Shown: positions 34,479-44,441, counted from the first letter of the stretch. The stretch: 64,000 nt of DNA from M0108 sp044228795 (GCA_044228795.1 JBGAUE010000002.1:124001-188000), one strand, 5' to 3'. The notes: generated by a model not told the origin, from the sequence alone. Numbers and translations: made by a program.

Positions 34479-36257
34479 TTATCGCGGCGGCCTGCGGGCC
34501 TCGCGGAACCAGGGACGGTACTCCTCCATCCGCTTCCGTTGTTCCGCGGGAGCTTGGCGGCGGCAGGTGGCATAGTCCTGGGTCCCAGGGGATGCCCCCC
34601 ACCGCCTCTCCACGCAGTCGTTGGGGTTATAACCCATCTCCAGCCCATCCTTGCGGGCGTAGATGTCGGCCAGGCTGAGGCGCCAGGGGCTACCGTCACT
34701 GCGCCTATAGGTGACGAAGCGCTCCTGGATGCGCCGGGCATGCAGACGCTCGATGCGGGCGGCGGCCGTGGCCGGTCTCTCGCCGCGCAGGACATAGAGT
34801 TCCGGATAGCTAATGATCCGCTCGGGCAGCCCGGCTAGGACCTTCAGGGCGATCAGCAGGCGCATGTCCCGGGAGGGGGTCGCGTAGTCCTCCCAGGGCC
34901 CGGTGGTCTCGAAGATGGCCGGGCCGTTGGGCATGGGAACCTGGGTCCCAGGATGGGCGCGCAGGTAGGTCTCGCCATTGTCCACCGAGGTGACCCGAGT
35001 TTCGATCTGTTCCATCAGTGCCGCCAGGGTAGCATCATAGGCAGCCTCTGGGTCCAGTCCCCTGGGATTGATGAGGCGCTCCATGCGGGCATAGAAGTCC
35101 TCCGGCGACAGGTTGGCCTGCTCCGCCGAATAGGGTGGGGTGCCGTCACGGCCATTCATGTCGCCATTGGGCCGCAGGTGCGTCCCGGGGCCGCGGGCCA
35201 CCAGAGGGCGGTGGGCCTTGAACCCAGGACCTGCGCTAGGCGTCTCGGCAAAGAGGAAGGTCCCTTCCCAAAAGCGTTTACGGCTGACCGAGTTGTCCGG
35301 CTGGGCGTCCACCGCGAGCAGGAGCCCACTGTGTCTGGCGGTCTGGGGAACCCACTTGACCAGAATCAGGGTGTGGCCATAGGGGTCGGCATAGAGAGTG
35401 CCAGGCCAGAGAGTCGCACGCTCCAGGGGTACGGGGTAGAAGTCCGTGGCCTCATCCCGCAAGGCCGTGCGTCCGCTACCGGAGTGGACCTTGTCCATGA
35501 GCCGCCGGCTAAGGTCCCGGAAGGTTCCGGCCGGTGCGGGAAGGCCGGCAAAGGCACGGTCGATGATCGGGGCCTCGCAGCGGGGCGGGTTGTCACGGCT
35601 GCCGCGGCTGCAGGAACGGTAGGCGATAGGCAAGCCCAGCTTCCAGGCAAAGTAGGCATGGAGAAAATAAGACAGGTCCGCGCAGTCCGGCTCGGCAGGC
35701 AGGCCCCTATCCTCCCCCTTACCCAAATAGTCATGGAGAAAGTTGCGCCCGGGGTCGGCCAGCACTGGGGCCAGCGATGGAAAGCTCAGAGACTCATTCG
35801 GCGGCGCATCGAAGAGGCGCTCGATCCAGACCGCATAAAGGGCCTGGGCCGCCAGATCCCATTCACCGCTGCCCCGGTCCCCGGCGCCACCACCGACCTG
35901 GACCTCGGCACAGGCCAGCACCCGGCCACCGCGCGTCGCCTCGACCCGGTAAGTCCCAGGCCTCGGTTCGAAGAGATTCCCGAGGAGGTTCCAGGGCGGG
36001 CCACCGCCCCGGGAGGTCCGCAGGCTGGTCCGACGCCCATCCGGGTCCGTGATCTGGACTTGATCTAGGTCACCGCTGGTAGCGACCGCCAGGACCGCCA
36101 GCGGCTCCCCAGGCTGCGGTTGCAAGGGGGCGGTCCAGACCCAGGCCTGGTCCCCCTGCCGGCAGGAGGACGCGGCCAGGGCGTTAGCCGGAGAGATCAG
36201 ACCCATAGCCAGCAAGCCCGCGGCCATCAGGGCAAGGAAGACGCTACGCGCTATCAT
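34479..36257 (-). CDS. Large secreted protein with NlpC/transglutaminase-like Cys-His elements
   Basis: The 592-residue protein has an N-terminal signal peptide ending near ALAASS. I do not recognise the family with certainty. About residues 35-120 look like a beta-rich Ig-type domain. The central region contains PDCADLSYFLHAYFAWKLGLP and later YADPYGHTLILVKW, which resemble the Cys and His blocks of papain-fold peptidases or transglutaminases. The C-terminal third is Arg-rich and helical. ATG 36257 has GAGAGG about seven bases upstream; the frame is open for 144 more bases with no signal-like start. It precedes the DUF2272 lipoprotein gene, and both may act on the cell wall. Confidence 0.7.
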   Translation of the reverse strand: MIARSVFLALMAAGLLAMGLISPANALAASSCRQGDQAWVWTAPLQPQPGEPLAVLAVATSGDLDQVQITDPDGRRTSLRTSRGGGPPWNLLGNLFEPRPGTYRVEATRGGRVLACAEVQVGGGAGDRGSGEWDLAAQALYAVWIERLFDAPPNESLSFPSLAPVLADPGRNFLHDYLGKGEDRGLPAEPDCADLSYFLHAYFAWKLGLPIAYRSCSRGSRDNPPRCEAPIIDRAFAGLPAPAGTFRDLSRRLMDKVHSGSGRTALRDEATDFYPVPLERATLWPGTLYADPYGHTLILVKWVPQTARHSGLLLAVDAQPDNSVSRKRFWEGTFLFAETPSAGPGFKAHRPLVARGPGTHLRPNGDMNGRDGTPPYSAEQANLSPEDFYARMERLINPRGLDPEAAYDATLAALMEQIETRVTSVDNGETYLRAHPGTQVPMPNGPAIFETTGPWEDYATPSRDMRLLIALKVLAGLPERIISYPELYVLRGERPATAAARIERLHARRIQERFVTYRRSDGSPWRLSLADIYARKDGLEMGYNPNDCVERRWGASPGTQDYATCRRQAPAEQRKRMEEYRPWFREARRPPR

Positions 36258-36458
36258 AGAAACCTCTCGAACTGAACCCGGGCTAGCGGGAGTGTAGCGC
36301 GATAGAGGACACTTTCGCGACTGAGGTACCCCGAGGACCCAGGGGACTAAGCCCAGGGAGCGCCCCAAGGGGCGTGGAGATAACCAAGTCATGATCCGCA
36401 TCGGGGTCTGGCCCCCCGAGGGGCGCCATAAAGGCGGCGTAGCAGGCCCATGATCGCA

Positions 36459-37637
36459 TCAGTCGTCCTTGAGTTCCTTGTCCACGATGGCCGCCACCAC
36501 CAGATCGCCCCAGACGTTGAGGGCGGTGATGGGATAGTCGAAGAAGCGATCCACCACCAGGTACAGAGCCAGGTAGGTCGGAGGCAGGCCGAGCAGATCG
36601 AGCATGAAGGCCATCATGGCGATACCGCCCCCGGGAATGCCAGCGGTGCCCGCGGAGGAGGCCATGGTCAGCAGGACAATGAAGACCGTCTGCCAGGGAC
36701 TCAGATCAGCGCCAGCCAATTGCGACATAAAGATCAGCAGGATGGATTGGTAGAGAGCCGAGCCGTGCATATTCAGCGTAGCCCCCAGGGGCAGGGTCAG
36801 GCTGGTGATCCGCTCGCTAACCCCGAAGGCCTCCAGGGCACGCTTGGAGATGGGATAGGTAGCACTACTGGAGGCCGTGGACAGCGCGGTGAGCAGAGGC
36901 TCCCGGCAGGCTGTTACCAGTGCCCAGGGGGGGCGACCGGTACGGGCGCGGTAAAGGGCGGGCATGACCACCGCGCCGTGCAGGACAGCAGCCAAAACCA
37001 CGGCCCAGACGAAGGCGCGAAGTTGGAAGACCCCGGTCCAGTCCAGGGTGGCGAGGCTGGCATAGACCAGGCCGAAAATACCGAGCGGAGCGAGGGCCAG
37101 GACCCCATTCAGGGTCTGCATCAGCAGGGCGTCCAGGGCCTGGGCAGCACCAACCAGGGTGGTCCTCTGGTGCTTGACGAGGCGACGGGAGGCGACGGCC
37201 GCGATCACAGCGACAAAGACGATGTGCAGGACGTTGCCCGCGGCGAGGGAGGCGAAGAGATTACTGGGGATGAAGTTATCCACCAACCGATCCAGGCTGA
37301 AGCCGGACGCGCTCGGGGTTGCCTGCTGCAGGTTCAGCAGGCCAGCGGGGACGTCACGGGAAAGGGCTAGACCGAGCAAGGTCCCGATGGTGGCAGCCAC
37401 CGCGGAGGTGGCGAGGTAGTAAATGAAGGTGCGGCCACCGATGCGCCGGAGATTGTCCCCGCCCGCCAGGGAGGCATAGATGGAGACCAGGATCAGGGGC
37501 AAGATCAGGAGTTTGAGGACGGAGATGAAGATCTGCCCCAGCCAGGCGACATAGGATCCCCCGGCCGGTAAGAACAGGGCTAGGGCGATGCCCAGCAGGA
37601 GCCCACCGGGGATGGAGTAGAGATAACGCAGGGGCAT
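36459..37637 (-). CDS. Dicarboxylate/amino acid:cation symporter (DAACS family)
   Basis: The 392-residue membrane protein belongs to the glutamate/C4-dicarboxylate transporter family (GltP/DctA/SstT). Characteristic blocks are the Ser-rich re-entrant loop TALSTASSSATYP, the NMHGSALYQSILLIF segment with the conserved Asn-Met-x-Gly, and SSAGTAGIPGGGIAMM of the second hairpin loop, followed by DRFFDYPITALNVWGD. It probably takes up dicarboxylates or acidic amino acids with Na+ or H+. Substrate cannot be fixed from sequence. Confidence 0.9.
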   Translation of the reverse strand: MPLRYLYSIPGGLLLGIALALFLPAGGSYVAWLGQIFISVLKLLILPLILVSIYASLAGGDNLRRIGGRTFIYYLATSAVAATIGTLLGLALSRDVPAGLLNLQQATPSASGFSLDRLVDNFIPSNLFASLAAGNVLHIVFVAVIAAVASRRLVKHQRTTLVGAAQALDALLMQTLNGVLALAPLGIFGLVYASLATLDWTGVFQLRAFVWAVVLAAVLHGAVVMPALYRARTGRPPWALVTACREPLLTALSTASSSATYPISKRALEAFGVSERITSLTLPLGATLNMHGSALYQSILLIFMSQLAGADLSPWQTVFIVLLTMASSAGTAGIPGGGIAMMAFMLDLLGLPPTYLALYLVVDRFFDYPITALNVWGDLVVAAIVDKELKDD

Positions 37638-37727
37638 GGCGGATTCCGGAATGGTTTAGTTCGGACTGCAATCCGACCGGGATGGTTAGGACTCGTCCGC
37701 GTGACCCGCCTGGGGGCGGAGCCCGAC

Positions 37728-39164
37728 CTACCAACCGAGGCGCCGCTGGTTGCGGTCCACTTCGTCCTGGTCGCTGTAGTAGGTCTTGTGACCACCCCGG
37801 TCGATGTAGCGCTCGTGGCCTTTGCCGGCGATCAGGGCCACCCAGGGCTCATCCGCAGGGCAACTGGCTAGCAGGTCGAAGAGGCGGGCGATGGCCTCGG
37901 GACGATCCACCACCACCTCCGGGGCCTGACCCGGTATGCCGGTCAGGATATCCGCGATGATCCGCTCGGGGTCCTCGGTACGGGGGTTGTCCGAGGTCAC
38001 GATGATCCGATCGGAGTGGCGCGCCACCGCGGCACCCATGAGGGGGCGCTTAACCTGATCGCGATCCCCGCCGCAGCCGAACAGGGTCACGACCCTGGCG
38101 CCGGGCCAGGCGGCGCGGATGGCCGTCAGGATGGTCTCCAGGGCGTCCGGTGTATGGGCGAAGTCGATCACCAGGGTCCGGTTGCCGATCACCTGGCACT
38201 CAAAACGTCCGTCCACCGGCTTCAGGCTCTGCCAGTAGGGGCGCTCCCCCGGGCCCAGGACGCCATCCGCCAGGGCCGCGGCCAGGGCATAGTTGGCGCG
38301 ATTGTACTCCAGGGCCAGGAAAGGCTTGGCGGCGATGGCCTCTGGATTCAGGGCTGCGGGGGCCAGGATGTCGATCGGGACCCGCGACTCGCCGCGCGCC
38401 CGCAGGCGGTTAGCAACCTCGGGGCTGGAGCAGAAGAGGCGCCCCCCTTCCTGAATCAAATCCAGGATGCGGGCCTTGGCGGCAAAGTACGACGCCTCGT
38501 CACGATGGTAATCCAAATGGTCCTGAGAGAAGTTGGTCCAGCCGGCATTCTGCAAGGGGATACCCTGGGCTCGCCCCTGGTCCAAGGCATGACTGCTGAG
38601 CTCCATGGCCACCACATCACACCTTCCCTGCTCCGCGTGGAGTAACCGGCGCAGCTCGATCAGGGGCGGTGAGGTGAAGCCGGTCTCAGCAAGAAGCTGG
38701 CCGTTACGGGAGACGCCCAGGGTGCCGATGGTCAGGATCCGCTGCCCCTGGGCCGCGAGCATGGACTCCAGGTATTTGACGGTAGTGGTCTTGCCGTTGG
38801 TCCCGGTGACGCCTAGGAAGCATGGGGAGCCCGGAGCCAGCGGGTAGACCAGGTCGCAGAAGCGTCGCACCGTCTCGGCCCAGTCCCCGGGTCGGGTGAC
38901 GTAGATCCCCTTGCCCGGCAGGGCGTCAAGGCAGTCGAGCATCTGGTTGGTGACCAGAACCGCGCAGGCGCTGGCCGCCAGATAGCGCTCATAGATCTCC
39001 CGATCGCTCCTGCCGTCCGCAAAGCGCTGAAAGAAGAGGATAGAGCCCGGATCGCAAGCGTCCGCGCGCCACTGGATGTTGGTCAGGGTCGCGGGGCAGG
39101 CCGACGCGCGCCGCCAGGCGAAGTCGACAGTCTCGAGCAGGTGGGATAGGGGGTCAGAGGGCAT
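37728..39164 (-). CDS. murE: MurE-type UDP-MurNAc-tripeptide ligase, stand-alone copy
   Basis: The 478-residue protein is a Mur ligase with GVTGTNGKTTTVKYLE (ATP loop), ELSSHALDQGRAQGI, FSQDHLDYH, and DNPRTEDPERII. The DNPR motif is the determinant for meso-diaminopimelate, so it would add DAP to UDP-MurNAc-L-Ala-D-Glu. It is encoded away from any mraY/murF/ftsI (dcw) genes, next to a symporter and a sulfatase, and its N-terminal domain is shorter and divergent, so it may be a second MurE used in recycling or a specialised wall. Confidence 0.82.
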   Translation of the reverse strand: MPSDPLSHLLETVDFAWRRASACPATLTNIQWRADACDPGSILFFQRFADGRSDREIYERYLAASACAVLVTNQMLDCLDALPGKGIYVTRPGDWAETVRRFCDLVYPLAPGSPCFLGVTGTNGKTTTVKYLESMLAAQGQRILTIGTLGVSRNGQLLAETGFTSPPLIELRRLLHAEQGRCDVVAMELSSHALDQGRAQGIPLQNAGWTNFSQDHLDYHRDEASYFAAKARILDLIQEGGRLFCSSPEVANRLRARGESRVPIDILAPAALNPEAIAAKPFLALEYNRANYALAAALADGVLGPGERPYWQSLKPVDGRFECQVIGNRTLVIDFAHTPDALETILTAIRAAWPGARVVTLFGCGGDRDQVKRPLMGAAVARHSDRIIVTSDNPRTEDPERIIADILTGIPGQAPEVVVDRPEAIARLFDLLASCPADEPWVALIAGKGHERYIDRGGHKTYYSDQDEVDRNQRRLGW

Positions 39165-39412
39165 GGCAATCCGGTGTAATTCGCTGGGGCGATACTATAA
39201 CAAGCCATGCCGGCCGCGCCTGGGCATAACGTATCAGCAGGCGCAAAGAATCCACTTCGAAGCCATAGCCAACATCCGAGAATGTTCAGGCACCTATGAC
39301 CTTAAGCGAACATCGTTGTTCAGGTTGTTTAAAAATAACAAGCGAGAACCAGAATAAAGCCGAAGTACAGCAGTTATAGACGGTGTATGGCGAGCCATCA
39401 CAGTCGGCCCAC

Positions 39413-41713
39413 CTATTCGTAGTGGCATTCAATGCCCAAGTAGTTATTGACCAGCGTATAGTCGGTCGAGTCAGTCGTACCGCTTTCATCGATGTCATAC
39501 CAGCTGCTGCCTCCCGCCTCGGCGAAGCCATTGAGGTTGTCAAGGTCGTCATTATTGACAATCCCATCCTGATTGCCATCAATGCTGGCGATGTAACCTT
39601 CGGGTGGACCTGGCGGGCAGGGCTGGACGCCATTCATCACCAGGTTCAACTGGTGCACGAGTTCCGCGAAGATCGCCTTCAGTTCAGCGCCATCGGGCAA
39701 CCCGGTATCCGGATTAATCAGGTTGTCCCCTTCGCGATCGATGGCAGGGTCGCGTTCGGCTTCATCAATCTGGTAAAACTCGGTTGTATTGTTTTCATTG
39801 CAGTTGGGGTATTCGTCCGCCGGTGGCGCGGGATCACCCACGTAGTGGTTACGCACGACCTTATAGGAATCGTTGCGCATCGCTTGGGCAGACAGTGGCT
39901 GCAGACTGAGCATCGCCTGATTATTGTTGTACAGATACTGGTTGACCTCGCAACACTGTGTGTATCCACCGGCGGGCACATCGGCCATGTCCGGCTCCGG
40001 TCCCCACCAAATGCCGCCGTTGTCATGACAAACCGTTTTGGATACGGGTATCTGGCTACAGCTCGTAGCCAGACTACAGGGCGGGTTGATTACACCACCC
40101 GCCTGTTGGTTGTTGCCCACCTGGGTAAAATTGTACTCACGCTGGCTGGCCGCGCCCGGCGTGGTGAGGTAGGGCAGCATAGACGCGGAATCCAGCGCGC
40201 GGGGTACGCGTTCATGCACATTCTTGATACCGGCGATTTCGGCAAACAGTTCATACAGGTCGGCGATGTTCACCATATTCCCAACCTCGCGATTGGGCTG
40301 ATTAACCAGAGGCCCGGCGACGATCAGTGGCACCCAGACACCCGTCTGGTAGGCCGTGCCTTTAGCGCGACCCGTATCGAAAGGCAGTTTCACCGAATAC
40401 CCCAGCGTACCGTTGTCACCGAGAATGACGATCATGGTATTGCTGTCCGGATTGAGAACCAAGGATTGATCGTCGTTAAGCGTTGCCACTCCGGTAGAGA
40501 CCAACAGTCGTGACAGTTCGAAATCCAGCGCCTCTATCATCAAGGTGGTTAGCTCACGCTGGTCCAATAACACCTGGTCCGTTACATCGGTTGGCGCATT
40601 CGCCGGGGCTGCGCACAACAAGCGGCTGACCTCCTCCGGTTGCGCGGATTTCGCAGTCAACACCGCCTGTGGCGGCTGCATCACTGGAGTATGCGCGGAG
40701 GAGAAACTGACGGTCGCCATCCAGGGTTGATCCGCCGACTGGCTCGTTATCCAGTCAATCGCCCCGTCCACCGGGACAATGCCACGATAAGTGCGCGCGC
40801 GAATATCCGTCGTCGGCACGGCGATGGCCTGGCCATTTTCATCGTTGATCCACAGCGGAGAGACGTAATGCGCATTGTACTTGCTGAAACCCGCCTGGAT
40901 GTTCGCGGGCACCGTGGTTTTACATTGCAGGCCCGGCTCCAGAATGCCGCCATTGTCGCGGCAGGCTCGACCCGGAGGAATCCCTCCTGCCGTACCCATA
41001 TTGGTGCAATGCCCATCGGCGGTGTAGCACGCGCCTTGGTCAGCGCCAAATACCGGGTCCTGGTCCTTGCCGGGCACGAAGCCACAGAGGTAGCGACCAC
41101 TAAAGGCTTCACCCAGTCCGGCAGAGGAATCAATCGAGGAAGGGTCTCCGGTCTCGTCCAGCCAGCCATAAAAGTAATCCCAGCCAAGCGCGCTTACCAT
41201 CGCTTCCTTGTAAGGATTGTTTTGCTGCAACGCAATATGGAATTTGCCGAATAGCGCATTCTGGTAGCCGCGCTGTTTCAGCAATTTCGGCAGCGTCACT
41301 TCGTAGGGTGAAACCTGATAGTTGGCGAGATCATACTGGCCCAGTGCACCCAGCACCTGGGTGCGCAGCGGGTAGCGACCGGTAAAAAATACGGCGCGAC
41401 TGGTGGAGCATGCAGGCATCGCCCAGGTGTTGCGAAACATAATCCCTTGGCTGGCGATGGTGTTGATATTCGGCAATTCGGGAGACCGGTCTTCCGGTTG
41501 CTCCGGTGGAATGGGTAGTTGGTCGAAGGGCTGCAGGCCGCCGTAGCCAAACACCGTCATCTGGTCGATGCCGACATCGTCCATGACGATGAACAATATA
41601 TTGGGCGGATGTTTTACCTCGGGGCTGTTATTTGAGGAACTACAGCCCGCAACCAGCGCGGTGAGTGCAACAAGTAGGCAGATACAAAGTGACTGATTGC
41701 TGAAGTGACGCAA
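39413..41713 (-). CDS. Sulfatase-family lipoprotein with C-terminal dockerin-like repeats
   Basis: The 766-residue protein has a lipobox ending LVAGC (Cys 24), then a sulfatase/alkaline-phosphatase-superfamily domain with NILFIVMDDVG (metal-binding Asp pair, 45-46) and ACSTSRA at 101-107, where Cys 102 in C-x-x-x-R would be matured to formylglycine. ILGDNGTLG is the later metal-site motif. The C-terminus carries two Ca2+-loop repeats, DGNQDGIVNNDDLDNLN and DIDESGTTDSTDYTLVNNYL, typical of type I dockerin or EF-hand domains. Base composition is less GC-rich than its neighbours, suggesting transfer. It likely desulfates an extracellular polymer. It is divergent from a GH3 gene. Confidence 0.85.
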   Translation of the reverse strand: MRHFSNQSLCICLLVALTALVAGCSSSNNSPEVKHPPNILFIVMDDVGIDQMTVFGYGGLQPFDQLPIPPEQPEDRSPELPNINTIASQGIMFRNTWAMPACSTSRAVFFTGRYPLRTQVLGALGQYDLANYQVSPYEVTLPKLLKQRGYQNALFGKFHIALQQNNPYKEAMVSALGWDYFYGWLDETGDPSSIDSSAGLGEAFSGRYLCGFVPGKDQDPVFGADQGACYTADGHCTNMGTAGGIPPGRACRDNGGILEPGLQCKTTVPANIQAGFSKYNAHYVSPLWINDENGQAIAVPTTDIRARTYRGIVPVDGAIDWITSQSADQPWMATVSFSSAHTPVMQPPQAVLTAKSAQPEEVSRLLCAAPANAPTDVTDQVLLDQRELTTLMIEALDFELSRLLVSTGVATLNDDQSLVLNPDSNTMIVILGDNGTLGYSVKLPFDTGRAKGTAYQTGVWVPLIVAGPLVNQPNREVGNMVNIADLYELFAEIAGIKNVHERVPRALDSASMLPYLTTPGAASQREYNFTQVGNNQQAGGVINPPCSLATSCSQIPVSKTVCHDNGGIWWGPEPDMADVPAGGYTQCCEVNQYLYNNNQAMLSLQPLSAQAMRNDSYKVVRNHYVGDPAPPADEYPNCNENNTTEFYQIDEAERDPAIDREGDNLINPDTGLPDGAELKAIFAELVHQLNLVMNGVQPCPPGPPEGYIASIDGNQDGIVNNDDLDNLNGFAEAGGSSWYDIDESGTTDSTDYTLVNNYLGIECHYE

Positions 41714-42008
41714 TGGCGGATTACTCTTGCTATCATCTTAAAGGTTTGATTATACGATAGATGGAGCGGGCAGCCCAGACAGTGTATCGCTTCACCACAC
41801 CGGTTGTTGGAGTTGCCTGAACGGCCTTTAGGTGCAGTTCCCAATGATGAGCAGTACAGGCACCGCGGCCGGCACAAAGCGAGCAACCCCGGGCCTTCCA
41901 GAGTTGGTCCCAAGCGAGCTATCCATAACAGTTACTGATTTGTAATCTGACAAAGTAGAACTGACCTCTGGCCCTTAAGGCTTCCGCAAAAGAAATGAGG
42001 TATGGACC

Positions 42009-43889
42009 ATGTACGATAAGCTTCCCACCTGGCTGGCGCTGGCCATGAGTTGCGGCCCCCTGACGGCCCAAGCCGCGGAGTTCCCCTACCGCAATCCGGA
42101 CCTGCCCGTCGAACAACGGGTTGCCGACCTGCTCGGGCGCATGACGCTTGACGAAAAGCTGGGCCAGATGGTCATGGGTGGGCGCGACTGGGTGACACCA
42201 ACCCAGGTCGGGGCACTCTACCTGGGCGCGATGCTATCCGGCGGCGACAGCCCGCCCCCCACCCCCAACACCCCAGACGGCTGGGCAACCCTGATTCAGG
42301 ACTACCAGGCGGCGGCCCTGGGCACCCGCCTCGGCATCCCCCTCCTCTATGGCATCGACGCGGTCCATGGCTTTGGCGCCTTGCCCGGAGCGACCGTCTT
42401 CCCCCACCAGGTGGCACTGGCCGCGGCGGGAGACGAAGACCTGATGCGCCGCATCGGCGCGGCCACGGCCCGCGAACTCGCCGCCGTCGGTCTCTACTGG
42501 AACTTCGCACCCCTGGTGGCGGTGGTCAACGACATCCGCTGGGGACGCGCCTACGAATCCCTGGGCGAGAATACCGAGCTGGTCACCCGACTCGCCCTGG
42601 CCTATGCCACCGGCTACCACAGCGGTCTGGCGGAGCTGGGGCCGGGACTCCCCCGTCCGCTGCTGACCGCCAAACATTTCCTGGGCGATGGCGGTGTCAC
42701 TTTTGGCAGTTCCCATTTCGAGATGAAGGACGCCTGGTCGCTGCTGGACCGGGGGGACACGCGCGGCGCGGAATCCACCCTCCTGGCGCGTTTCCTGCCG
42801 CCTTTCCAGGCACAGGTCGAGGCCGGAACCGGAGCCGTCATGGTCTCCTACAGCCAGTGGAACGGGACCCTGATGCATGGCCATACCAGGCTGATCCAGG
42901 GAGTCCTGCGCCAACAACTCGGCTTCCGGGGCCTGGTGCTCTCCGACTGGGAGGCCGTGGAGCTGCTCCCGGCGCCAGGCTTCGACCAGCAAGTGGCCAT
43001 GGCCGTCAACGCGGGCGTGGATATCCTCATGGAGCCCGCCAGAAGCACGGAGGTCATCGGTCTGCTGCGCGGGCTCGTCACCCGTAACCAGATCTCCTCT
43101 CACCGTATCGATGAGGCCGTCGCCCATGTCCTGCGCGTGAAATTTGCCATGGGTCTCTTCGAACACCCAGGGCCGGTCACGGCCGCAGCAGGGCAGATCG
43201 GCAGCCCCCAACACCGCGCCCTGGCCCGGGAGGCGGTCCGCAAGTCCCAGGTCCTGCTCAAAAACCAGGACGCACTCCCGCTGCGGCGCGGCCAGCACCT
43301 CCGGGTGGCTGGGGCTCACGCCGACGACCTGGGCTTGCAGAGCGGGGGTTGGACCCTCGCCTGGAGTGGCTTTCAGGGCGACAACGCCCGCCTGCCCGGG
43401 GGAACCAGCATCCTTGCCGGCCTGCGTCAGGTCGGTGGGGTCACCACCCGGATTGACTATTCAGCGAACGGCGACTTTACCGGCCCCCCGGCCGACGTGG
43501 CCCTGGTCCTGGTCGGCGAGCCGCCCTATGCCGAGTGGTTAGGCGACCGCGATGACCAGGGCCTGCGGCTTTCGCCCCAGGATCAGGCCCTCATCGCCAA
43601 GATGCGCCCCCTGGCGCGCAAGTTGGTCCTGGTGATGGTCTCCGGACGGCCACTCATCCTCGATCAGGCCCTCGCGGCCAGCGACGCCCTAGTCGCGGCC
43701 TGGCTGCCCGGTAGCGAGGGTGCCGGTGTCGCCGACACCCTGTTCGGCGACGCCCTCTTCACCGGCAAGTTACCCTATGCCTGGCCGCGCGACGCCAACA
43801 GCCTCTTACCAGCAAACGCCTCCCCAGCGGAGCGCCAGCCGGGCCTTCTGTATGAATTCGGCTACGGCTTGAGTGCAACAAAATCATGA
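42009..43889 (+). CDS. Secreted glycoside hydrolase family 3 enzyme (beta-glucosidase-like)
   Basis: The 626-residue protein has a signal peptide (cleavage near AQAAEF) and the two GH3 domains. The first contains RVADLLGRMTLDEKLGQM, GIPLLYGIDAVHGFG, AKHFLGDGG and FRGLVLSDWEAV, where the Asp is the catalytic nucleophile. The second (about 410-620) begins with LLKNQDALPLRR and ends in a tail typical of bacterial exo-1,3/1,4-beta-glucanases. ATGAGG lies about ten bases before ATG 42009. Together with the divergent sulfatase it suggests degradation of external polysaccharide. Confidence 0.92.
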   Translation: MYDKLPTWLALAMSCGPLTAQAAEFPYRNPDLPVEQRVADLLGRMTLDEKLGQMVMGGRDWVTPTQVGALYLGAMLSGGDSPPPTPNTPDGWATLIQDYQAAALGTRLGIPLLYGIDAVHGFGALPGATVFPHQVALAAAGDEDLMRRIGAATARELAAVGLYWNFAPLVAVVNDIRWGRAYESLGENTELVTRLALAYATGYHSGLAELGPGLPRPLLTAKHFLGDGGVTFGSSHFEMKDAWSLLDRGDTRGAESTLLARFLPPFQAQVEAGTGAVMVSYSQWNGTLMHGHTRLIQGVLRQQLGFRGLVLSDWEAVELLPAPGFDQQVAMAVNAGVDILMEPARSTEVIGLLRGLVTRNQISSHRIDEAVAHVLRVKFAMGLFEHPGPVTAAAGQIGSPQHRALAREAVRKSQVLLKNQDALPLRRGQHLRVAGAHADDLGLQSGGWTLAWSGFQGDNARLPGGTSILAGLRQVGGVTTRIDYSANGDFTGPPADVALVLVGEPPYAEWLGDRDDQGLRLSPQDQALIAKMRPLARKLVLVMVSGRPLILDQALAASDALVAAWLPGSEGAGVADTLFGDALFTGKLPYAWPRDANSLLPANASPAERQPGLLYEFGYGLSATKS

Positions 43890-44140
43890 AGTTGATTTAG
43901 CGGCAAGGCAAAAATCTGGGGCTATGTCCTCGAACATCGTGATGTCCTCGACGAGGTCTGCCCGAGCTTTCTGCCAAGTTGGGTACCGGTGCCAGTGGTC
44001 CCGTTCAGACTTCAAGGGGCCGAAGCAGCCCTCGACTCCCGCGTTAATTTAGCCATCGCCTGTGCGGCTCATGCTGACCTTGAGAACGTGGGCCTTGAGC
44101 AGCTTCCACAAGTCGTGGCTGGCGCATAGCACACCCCCTG
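43884..44140 (-). pseudogene. Decayed 3' fragment of an IS3-family transposase
   Basis: Translating the minus strand gives ASHDLWKLLKAHVLKVSMSR, a stop, then INAGVEGCFGPLKSERDHWH and RYPTWQKARADLVEDITMFE. This matches the end of the IS3-type integrase core, normally ...S-M-S-R-K-G-N-x-x-D-N-A-x-x-E-S-F-F-x-x-L-K-x-E. An in-frame TAA lies just after SMSRTGDG and the rest of the element is missing, so it is a remnant. Its reading ends at a TGA adjacent to the GH3 stop codon. It marks a former insertion at the border of the GH3 gene. Confidence 0.75.
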
Positions 44141-44441
44141 ATCCGAAGGGTGGGTCACGGGCCTCTGCGGCGGCCGGCGCCGCTAGAGCACTAACTGCAG
44201 CGCATCACTGGCCCAGGTGCTGTTCCAATCGCCCCCCGACGACCTGCCCTCCACCTAGGGGACGTCAGTCCCTGACCACGGCCAGTTACACAAGCCTGAT
44301 ACGGCTATCAAACCTCTTTATTGACCGAGGCCGGATAATTTTGTACGGTTTTACTCGGGTATCAGAAGTTGTCTGCCCATGGGTGGGGTCCGCACCCGCT
44401 GGCCCTGACACCAGCTTACCGCTCGCATACGGAGTGACACC
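44141..44441. other. Intergenic region upstream of the cytochrome-rhodanese gene
   Basis: About 300 bases between the transposase remnant and the next gene contain no coding sequence I can support. The AT-rich part near 44310-44350 (TTTATTGACC and GATAATTTTG) is the likely promoter area; no terminal inverted repeat of the former insertion was found by eye. Confidence 0.4.

Noticed and set aside
34953..36068. A 371-residue plus-strand frame opposite the large secreted protein
   Set aside because: Low-complexity shadow lacking signal, domain or ribosome binding site; the opposite strand has a signal peptide and a ribosome binding site.
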